DNA of 64,000 nucleotides from Streptomyces hygroscopicus (GTDB taxonomy: Bacteria; Actinomycetota; Actinomycetes; Streptomycetales; Streptomycetaceae), in contig NZ_LBMW01000016.1 of assembly GCF_026168105.1 (NCBI RefSeq), positions 62,001-126,000 on the forward strand, written 5' to 3'. The notes under the pieces are model-generated. The model was not told the origin of the DNA, ran no database searches, and saw only the letters and a list, made by a program, of their open reading frames with translations. The position numbers and the translations under genes are program-made. Position 1 is the first letter of the stretch; each line of letters begins with the position of its first letter. Shown in pieces: positions 58,868-64,000 of this stretch.

Positions 58868-59491
58868 TCAGTCGCGCGGCTTCGCGCCCCGCTCCTCGAG
58901 CATCGTCGCCATCAGCTCGATCTCCGACTGCTGTGCGTCGACCATGCCCTGCGCCAGCTTCTTCTCCACGGGCACCGTGCACTTGGCGACACAGCCCTCG
59001 GCCATGTGGATGCCGCCCTTGTGATGGTCCGTCATCAGTTGCAGGTAGAGGATCTCGGCCTGTTTGCCGCTCAGCGTGTTCAGATTCTTCAACTCGGTGT
59101 TGGTCGCCATGCCCGGCATCAGGGCTCCGTCCTTGCCGGAGGCCATGTCGCCCATGCCCATCCAGGTCATCGGCGGATCGGCGGACACCTTGGGCAGCCC
59201 CCACAGATCGAGCCAGCCCAGCAGCATGCCGCGCTGGTTGGCCTGCGTCTGCGCGATGTCGTACGCGAGCCGGCGCACCTCCACGTCCGTCGTGCGGTCG
59301 CGCACGATGTACGACATCTCGACGGCCTGCTGGTGGTGCACCGCCATGTCCCGGGCGAACCCCGCGTCCGCGGAATCGGCGGCGGGCGTCTCGACCGCGG
59401 ACCCGCCGTCCTCCGCGACCGCATAGGTGATCGCCCCGGCCGCGACGAGCAGCGACGCCGAGGCCCCCGCGAGCCAGCCGACATGCCTCAC
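58868..59491 (-). CDS. DUF305-domain membrane-anchored protein
   Basis: A 207-aa protein. One N-terminal hydrophobic helix (WLAGASASLLVAAGAITYAVA) anchors or exports it. The outer part has the DUF305 pattern: ARDMAVHHQQAVEMSYIV and LQLMTDHHKGGIHMAEGC, with paired His and many Met residues, which suggests metal binding in a ferritin-like bundle. The GTG at 59491 overlaps the DUF3105 stop (GTGA), so the pair is translated together. Confidence 0.88.
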   Translation of the reverse strand: MRHVGWLAGASASLLVAAGAITYAVAEDGGSAVETPAADSADAGFARDMAVHHQQAVEMSYIVRDRTTDVEVRRLAYDIAQTQANQRGMLLGWLDLWGLPKVSADPPMTWMGMGDMASGKDGALMPGMATNTELKNLNTLSGKQAEILYLQLMTDHHKGGIHMAEGCVAKCTVPVEKKLAQGMVDAQQSEIELMATMLEERGAKPRD

Positions 59492-60153
59492 TGGCCCAGT
59501 CCGCCGGTGCAGGCGGCGCCCGGCTCGGGCGTCTGGGAACCCTGGACGAACCGGGCGAAGAACTTGTCGACGTTCGGGTCGTTCGCGCTCGTCACCGTGC
59601 GCTGGTGGGCCCAGGCGCTGAGCATGATCGGGTCCTTCTGGTCCGCGACCGGGCTCATCAGCGTGTACGGGGTCTTCCTCACCTTGGCCGCGAGCCCTTC
59701 GATGTCCGCCTTGGACGCCTTGCTGTTGTACGTCACCCAGACCGCGCCGTGCTCCAGGGAGTGCACGGCGTTCATGTTGTTGACCGGCTTGGTGTAGACG
59801 TCGCCGTTGCAGTTCTGCCACACCGGGTTGTGGTCACCGCCGACCGGCGGCTCCATGGGGTAGGCCACGGCCTTCGTGGTGTGGGTGCGGCCCAGCGTGC
59901 CCTGCCACGTCCGTACGCCGTCCGCGCCCGTGACGAAGTGGCCCGAACCCTTCGAGTCGCTCGCCACGGTGGCCTTGTCGCCCGACTGCGAGTGGACGAG
60001 GACCACCCCGCCGACGACCAGACCGGCGACGACGACCACGCTGCCCGCGATCGAGAGGACCCGGTTGCGGCGCTCCCGGGCGCGCTCGGCACGGCGCATC
60101 TCCTCTATACGGGCCTTGCGCTCGGTGGAGCCGGTCTGCTTGGCGGAACCCAT
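59488..60153 (-). CDS. DUF3105-domain membrane-anchored protein
   Basis: A 221-aa protein. A basic N-terminus (STERKARIEEMRRAERARERR) is followed by one transmembrane helix (VLSIAGSVVVVAGLVVGGVVLV). The outer domain holds YPMEPPVGGDHNPVWQNC, MNAVHSLEHGAVWVTY and LSAWAHQRTV, typical DUF3105 His-rich motifs. It precedes the DUF305 gene with a 4-bp overlap, a pairing common in actinobacteria. Function is unknown; a metal or copper role is suggested by the residues only. Confidence 0.88.
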   Translation of the reverse strand: MGSAKQTGSTERKARIEEMRRAERARERRNRVLSIAGSVVVVAGLVVGGVVLVHSQSGDKATVASDSKGSGHFVTGADGVRTWQGTLGRTHTTKAVAYPMEPPVGGDHNPVWQNCNGDVYTKPVNNMNAVHSLEHGAVWVTYNSKASKADIEGLAAKVRKTPYTLMSPVADQKDPIMLSAWAHQRTVTSANDPNVDKFFARFVQGSQTPEPGAACTGGLGQ

Positions 60154-60263
60154 GGCGACTCCTGTGGAGGAAGGGGCAGTCGGAACCGCTGATCGTAATG
60201 GGGCGGCTGGGCCCGTACGCACGGAGCACGGGTAACGATCGAACAAGGGACTTTCGCGACGAT

Positions 60264-60286
60264 AATTTGAAGCCGGGATGCACATT
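60264..60286. promoter_or_regulatory. NsrR-like operator before nsrR
   Basis: AATTTGAAGCC-G-GGATGCACATT is an imperfect 11-1-11 inverted repeat with 8 of 11 positions matching. It fits the NsrR-type consensus arrangement and lies 16 bases before the nsrR ATG at 60302, suggesting autoregulation. Confidence 0.6.
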
Positions 60287-60301
60287 ATTTACGCTGGCGG
60301 C

Positions 60302-60736
60302 ATGCGGCTGTTGCGCTCCACCGACCTGGCGTTGCGCGTCCTGATGCGGCTCGCCGTCGTCGGCGGGTCCAACCCCACGACCCGTGAGGTCGCGGCGGTC
60401 ATGGACGTGCCGTACACCCATGCCGCGAAGGTCGTCGCCGAGCTCCAGCACATGGGGCTGCTCGAGACCCGCCGCGGCCGGGGCGGCGGGCTCGCGCTCA
60501 CCGAGGCCGGGCGTACCGCGTCGGTCGGCGCGGTGGTGCGGGCCTTCGAGGGTGAGGGCGATGTCGTCGACTGCGAGGGCGCCACGCCCTGCCCCCTGCA
60601 CACCGGGTGCCGGCTGCGGGGCGCGCTGCGGCGGGCCCAGGAGGCTTTCTTCGCCTCACTGGACCCGGTGACGGTCGAGGACGTGATCGCGGCACCGACC
60701 GGGCCGCTGCTGCTCGGGATCTCCCGAACGCCCTAG
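60302..60736 (+). CDS. nsrR: Rrf2-family nitric-oxide-sensing repressor
   Basis: A 144-aa winged-helix protein. MRLLRSTDLALRVLMRLAV and VPYTHAAKVVAELQHMGLLETRRGRGGGLAL form the DNA-binding part. The iron-sulfur ligands are C91, C97 and C103, with the 6-6 spacing of S. coelicolor NsrR. NO destroys the cluster and releases DNA. The start at 60302 is preferred over an ATG at 60278, which lies inside the operator. Convergent with the flavohemoglobin gene, which has a better operator copy. Confidence 0.9.
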   Translation: MRLLRSTDLALRVLMRLAVVGGSNPTTREVAAVMDVPYTHAAKVVAELQHMGLLETRRGRGGGLALTEAGRTASVGAVVRAFEGEGDVVDCEGATPCPLHTGCRLRGALRRAQEAFFASLDPVTVEDVIAAPTGPLLLGISRTP

Positions 60737-60749
60737 GGCAGGCGGTCCG

Positions 60750-61931
60750 TCAGCCCTGGGCGAGCCAGAGGTCCGGTCCGAACACCTCGTAGTGGATGTC
60801 GGCGGGAGCCACGCCGAGCTCGATGAGCTGGGTGCGCACCGTCCGCATGAAGGGCAGCGGGCCGCACAGATACGCGTGTGTGCCCGGCGCGACCGTCACC
60901 GAGGACAGGTCGACGAGACCGGTGTGCGCGGAGTCGGGGGCGTCCTGCTCGTACCAGAAGTGCACGGAGGCGTCCGGCAGCTTGGCCGCGAAGCCCTCGT
61001 GGTCGGCGCGCAGGGCGTGCGCGACGGGGGAGCGGTCCGCGTGCACGACCGTGACCGGAGCGCGGTGCCCGGTGCGGGCGAGCTGTTCCAGCATGGCGAT
61101 CATCGGAGTCACGCCGATGCCGGCGGAGGCGAGCAGCAGGGGCGCGTCGGCGGCGTCCAGGACGAGGTCGCCGTATGGGGCGGACAGCTCCAGGGTGCCT
61201 CCCTCGCGCATCTGCGCGTGAAGATGGCCGGAGACCTCTCCGTCGGGGGCGCCGTCGCCGTGCACCCGCTTGACGCTGATCTGTCGCAGCGGCGAGCCGG
61301 GCGCGGCGGAGAGGCTGTACTGGCGTATCTGGCGGGCACCGTCGGGGAGTTGGGCGCGGACCGAGACGTACTGGCCCGGGCGATGGTCCGGGACGGGCCC
61401 GTCGTCGGCCGGGCGGAGCTGGAAGGTGACGACGTCCGCGGTCTCCTCGATGCGCCCGACGACCCGCCATGTCCGCCAGCCGGTCTGTCCGGCCGACACG
61501 TACAGCCGCTTCTCGATGGCGATCAGCGCGTTCGCCATGAGCCAGTAGACCTCGTCCCATGCCGCCGCGACCTCGGGGGTGACCGCGTCGCCGAGGACCG
61601 CCGCGATGGCCGAGAAGAGGTGCTCGTGGACGACCGCGTATTGCTCGGGCGCCACCCCCAGGGAGGCGTGCTTGTGGGCGATGCGGCCCAGCATCACGTC
61701 GGGCCGTTCGTCAGGGTGCGCCACCAGGTGCGCGGCGAAGGCGGCGATCGAGCCCGCCAGGGCCTGCCGCTGGGTGCCGGCCGCCTGGTTGCCCCGGTTG
61801 AACAGGTCGCGCAGCAGTTCGGGGTGGGCGGTGAACAGCCCGTCGTAGAAGCGCTCGGTGATGTCGCCGAGGCGGGCGCCGACGGCGGGAAGGGTGGCGC
61901 GCACGGTGGCGACGGACTGCTCGGACAGCAT
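60750..61931 (-). CDS. hmp: Flavohemoglobin (nitric oxide dioxygenase)
   Basis: A 393-aa enzyme. Globin domain 1-140 with B10 Tyr (RFYDGLF, Y29) and proximal His H88 (HKHASLGV). FAD-binding domain with RQYSLSAAPG and NAD domain with LASAGIGVTPMIAMLEQL, HADR and YLCGPLPFM. It turns NO and O2 into nitrate using NAD(P)H. The ATG at 61931 has AAGGAG. The upstream NsrR-like operator at 62015-62037 and the nsrR gene alongside support NO-induced expression. Confidence 0.95.
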   Translation of the reverse strand: MLSEQSVATVRATLPAVGARLGDITERFYDGLFTAHPELLRDLFNRGNQAAGTQRQALAGSIAAFAAHLVAHPDERPDVMLGRIAHKHASLGVAPEQYAVVHEHLFSAIAAVLGDAVTPEVAAAWDEVYWLMANALIAIEKRLYVSAGQTGWRTWRVVGRIEETADVVTFQLRPADDGPVPDHRPGQYVSVRAQLPDGARQIRQYSLSAAPGSPLRQISVKRVHGDGAPDGEVSGHLHAQMREGGTLELSAPYGDLVLDAADAPLLLASAGIGVTPMIAMLEQLARTGHRAPVTVVHADRSPVAHALRADHEGFAAKLPDASVHFWYEQDAPDSAHTGLVDLSSVTVAPGTHAYLCGPLPFMRTVRTQLIELGVAPADIHYEVFGPDLWLAQG

Positions 61932-62014
61932 CGGGACTCCTTTGCGAAGGACTGGTGCGAAGGACGGGTGACGGGGACGGGCTCCGCCCTCTGCGGTCGT
62001 AGGCACGCTATTAA

Positions 62015-62037
62015 AACTTGCATCTGAGATGCAAATT
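62015..62037. promoter_or_regulatory. NsrR-like operator before the flavohemoglobin gene
   Basis: AACTTGCATCT-G-AGATGCAAATT is an 11-1-11 inverted repeat with 10 of 11 positions matching. The TGCATCT/AGATGCA core matches the known NsrR site form. It lies 84-106 bases before the hmp ATG. Confidence 0.78.
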
Positions 62038-62272
62038 AAAGACGTGGTGGGAGTGGGGAGGGGTCGGCCATTACACATGGGCCGACGAACAGGCAAGATG
62101 GGCGGCAGAGCAGGACACCTGTCGTACGCGGGGCGTTCAGTCCACGGTCGGCCGGCCGATCAAGGTCTGCAACGCGCATGAAATGGTGTTGTGGTGTGAT
62201 GCTCAGGTGCCCGACCGCCTCCTGCGGTACCGGAGACAGGCGGCCTGACCAGCAAGGATGGGGAAGCGGAAG

Positions 62273-63634
62273 ATGGACAAGCAGCAGGAGTTCGTGCTCC
62301 GTACGTTGGAGGAGCGCGACATCCGGTTCGTACGCCTGTGGTTCACCGACGTGCTGGGCTTCCTCAAGTCCGTGGCCGTGGCACCCGCCGAACTCGAGCA
62401 GGCGTTCGATGAAGGTATCGGCTTCGACGGCTCCGCCATCGAGGGCTTCGCCCGGGTCTACGAGTCCGACATGATCGCCAAGCCGGACCCCTCGACCTTC
62501 CAGGTCCTGCCGTGGCGCGCCGAGGCCCCGGGCACGGCCCGAATGTTCTGCGACATCCTCATGCCCGACGGCTCCCCGTCCTTCGCCGACCCCCGGTATG
62601 TGCTCAAGCGGGCCCTCGCCCGCGCCTCCGATCTGGGGTTCACCTTCTACACTCACCCGGAGATCGAGTTCTTCCTGCTGAAGGACCGGCCCCTCGACGG
62701 CACCCGCCCGACCCCGGCCGACAACTCCGGCTACTTCGACCACACCCCGCAGAACGTCGGCATGGACTTCCGCCGCCAGGCGATCACGATGCTGGAGTCG
62801 ATGGGCATCTCGGTCGAGTTCTCCCACCACGAGGGCGCGCCGGGCCAGCAGGAGATCGACCTGCGCTATGCGGACGCGCTGTCCACGGCCGACAACGTCA
62901 TGACGTTCCGCCTGGTCATGAAGCAGGTGGCGCTGGAACAGGGTGTGCAGGCGACTTTCATGCCCAAGCCGTTCTCGGAGCACCCGGGCAGCGGTATGCA
63001 CACGCACCTGTCCCTCTTCGAGGGCGACCGCAACGCGTTCTACGAGTCCGGCGCGGAGTACCAGCTCTCGAAGGTCGGCCGCTCCTTCATCGCGGGTCTG
63101 CTGCGGCACGCGGCGGAGACCTCGGCGGTCACCAACCAGTGGGTGAACTCCTACAAGCGCATCTGGGGCGGCTCCGAGCGCACCGCGGGCGCGGGCGGCG
63201 AGGCGCCGTCCTACATCTGCTGGGGCCACAACAACCGCTCCGCCCTGGTCCGCGTCCCGATGTACAAGCCGGGCAAGACGGGCTCGGCACGCGTCGAGGT
63301 CCGCTCACTCGACGCGGGCGCGAACCCGTACCTGGCCTACGCGGTCCTGCTGGCCGCCGGCCTCAAGGGCATCGAGGAGGGGTACGAGCTCCCGCCGGGC
63401 GCCGAGGACGACGTGTGGGCTCTCACCGACGCCGAGCGCCGGGCGATGGGCATCGAGCCCCTCCCGCAGAACCTGGGCGAGGCCCTCACGCTGATGGAGC
63501 GCAGCGATCTGATCGCCGAGACCCTGGGCGAACACGTCTTCGACTTCTTCCTGCGCAACAAGCGGCAGGAGTGGGAGGAGTACCGCTCCGAGGTCACCGC
63601 GTTCGAGCTGCGCAAGAACCTGCCGGTGCTGTAG
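62273..63634 (+). CDS. glnA2: Glutamine synthetase-like enzyme, GlnA2 type
   Basis: A 453-aa GS-I fold protein. Motifs: FDGSAIEGFARVYESDM, EIEFFLL (metal Glu), QQEIDLRYADAL, GSGMHTHLSLF, NPYLAYAVLLAAGL. The ATG at 62273 gives 453 residues, the length I recall for S. coelicolor GlnA2; a start at 62258 would add five. The adenylylation loop seen in housekeeping GlnA is not evident. In Streptomyces GlnA2 has been described as a gamma-glutamylpolyamine synthetase, so polyamine use rather than ammonia fixation is likely. The symbol rests on similarity and on nadE lying nearby. Confidence 0.82.
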   Translation: MDKQQEFVLRTLEERDIRFVRLWFTDVLGFLKSVAVAPAELEQAFDEGIGFDGSAIEGFARVYESDMIAKPDPSTFQVLPWRAEAPGTARMFCDILMPDGSPSFADPRYVLKRALARASDLGFTFYTHPEIEFFLLKDRPLDGTRPTPADNSGYFDHTPQNVGMDFRRQAITMLESMGISVEFSHHEGAPGQQEIDLRYADALSTADNVMTFRLVMKQVALEQGVQATFMPKPFSEHPGSGMHTHLSLFEGDRNAFYESGAEYQLSKVGRSFIAGLLRHAAETSAVTNQWVNSYKRIWGGSERTAGAGGEAPSYICWGHNNRSALVRVPMYKPGKTGSARVEVRSLDAGANPYLAYAVLLAAGLKGIEEGYELPPGAEDDVWALTDAERRAMGIEPLPQNLGEALTLMERSDLIAETLGEHVFDFFLRNKRQEWEEYRSEVTAFELRKNLPVL

Positions 63635-63672
63635 GCGCAGGTCGGGGCGGGTTTCCGCCGAAACGATCCCTT

Positions 63673-63701
63673 GGGGCCGACGGTTGCGGACCGCCGGCCC
63701 C
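63673..63701 (+). terminator. Intrinsic terminator after the glutamine synthetase gene
   Basis: GGGGCCGACGG pairs with CCGCCGGCCCC (one mismatch) around the loop TTGCGGA, 39 bases past the stop. Confidence 0.7.
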
Positions 63702-63774
63702 ACGGTGTCTCGTCCCTCCCGCGTGTGCCGCCAGTGCTCCGAATCTGCTTCATGTCCCGCCGGCCGGGAAATCA

Positions 63775-63969
63775 TTAAGAACGACACTTCGCTGCCCGTT
63801 CGGCTTCGTCGGCCAGGTAAGTGCAGAAAAGATCAAGGATTGGCATTCCGGCTAACGGTTCGAGGAATAAGAACTGCCCTTGAGGATTTACCTCGAGCCA
63901 AACTGCGGTGCCATGCACTGTCACGACTTCTGTAGCCAGGCGAAGTGCTGCGGAACTCGGCTGCGTCAC
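63775..63969 (-). CDS. Small AT-richer ORF with two TTA codons
   Basis: A possible 64-aa protein from a GTG at 63969, ending at 63775. It contains TVHGTAVWLEVNPQGQFLF and GMPILDLFCTYLADEAERAA. Codon use is unlike the neighbours: many codons end in A or T, and two TTA codons lie close together (TTC-TTA-TTC and CCG-TTA-GCC). In Streptomyces TTA needs the bldA tRNA. No ribosome site is clear at the GTG. I do not recognise the family. It may mark the start of another acquired segment beyond the window. Confidence 0.45.
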   Translation of the reverse strand: MTQPSSAALRLATEVVTVHGTAVWLEVNPQGQFLFLEPLAGMPILDLFCTYLADEAERAAKCRS

Positions 63970-64000
63970 TTGGGCTCAGACGGGCGCAGACCGGAGGCCT

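Noticed and set aside
60278..60301. Earlier ATG for nsrR
   Set aside because: It lies within the inverted repeat likely bound by NsrR and would add residues absent from known NsrR.
62018..62248. A 76-codon plus-strand ORF between hmp and the glutamine synthetase gene
   Set aside because: It begins inside the NsrR-like operator, has no ribosome site and poor codon pattern. The stretch is better read as a promoter region.
2021..64000. Long open frames on the opposite strand of most genes (for example under the ketosynthases and the AfsR-like gene)
   Set aside because: They are shadows from the G/C third-position bias: rich in Arg, Pro, Ala and Gly, without domains or ribosome sites.
1..64000. 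tRNA, rRNA, integrase, transposase or att sites that would explain the accessory block
   Set aside because: None could be seen, so no mobile element boundary is claimed.

Overview
The window looks like a stretch of a Streptomyces chromosome, or that of a close actinomycete. GC is very high, with almost every codon ending in G or C. GTG starts and 4-bp ATGA/GTGA overlaps are common. Typical streptomycete genes are present: an AfsR-type regulator, NsrR with flavohemoglobin, an F420-dependent oxidoreductase, a sedolisin, and the order panB ... nadE ... glutamine synthetase. Two repeat sequences that I recognise as widespread in Streptomyces genomes are also seen.

Positions 1-24360 are accessory. 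On the minus strand at the left edge is a STAND/NB-ARC ATPase (cut by the window) preceded by a 108-aa protein. These look like a two-gene conflict or signalling module. A GT4 glycosyltransferase follows, then an AT-richer gap with a 13-bp tandem array. Next is a compact, tightly coupled gene set (3710-24360): a LuxR-type regulator with a degenerate receiver, an enoyl-CoA hydratase, then after a strong terminator a run of 12 overlapping genes (5339-21851). These encode a FabF-like ketosynthase, a fused two-domain CoA-transferase, two FabH-like (KAS III) enzymes, two SDRs, a pair of divergent ketosynthases that both lack the first active-site His, a double-SDR protein, another SDR, a CocE/NonD-type hydrolase, an acyl-CoA ligase and a second enoyl-CoA hydratase. 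An alpha/beta hydrolase, a GbsR/MarR-type regulator and a degenerate amidohydrolase follow. No acyl carrier protein, dehydratase of the FabZ type, thioesterase or transporter is visible. I infer a type II-like carbon-chain-building pathway that works on CoA esters or borrows an ACP from elsewhere. I do not recognise the product, and this is the best candidate for an undescribed system.

Positions 24379-63634 look like conserved chromosome: housekeeping and stress genes in short transcription units. They include MazG-like, DoxX, a D,D-carboxypeptidase, drug-type MFS pumps, a serine hydrolase, an Rsm22-like methyltransferase, PhzF-like, heme oxygenase, methionine aminopeptidase (map), F420H2:NADP oxidoreductase (npdG), a site-2 protease, an AfsR-like regulator, a DrrAB-like ABC exporter, panB, an EmrB-type pump with its TetR regulator, a VanJ-like membrane phosphatase, nadE, sedolisin, DUF305/DUF3105, nsrR and flavohemoglobin with two matching NsrR-like operators, and a GlnA2-type glutamine synthetase. 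The last 230 bases carry a small, AT-richer minus-strand ORF with two TTA codons.

A feature of the whole window is the number of short tandem arrays (units of 12-39 bp), found between genes and inside genes at protein ends or linkers. No tRNA, rRNA, CRISPR array, insertion sequence or integrase was seen.
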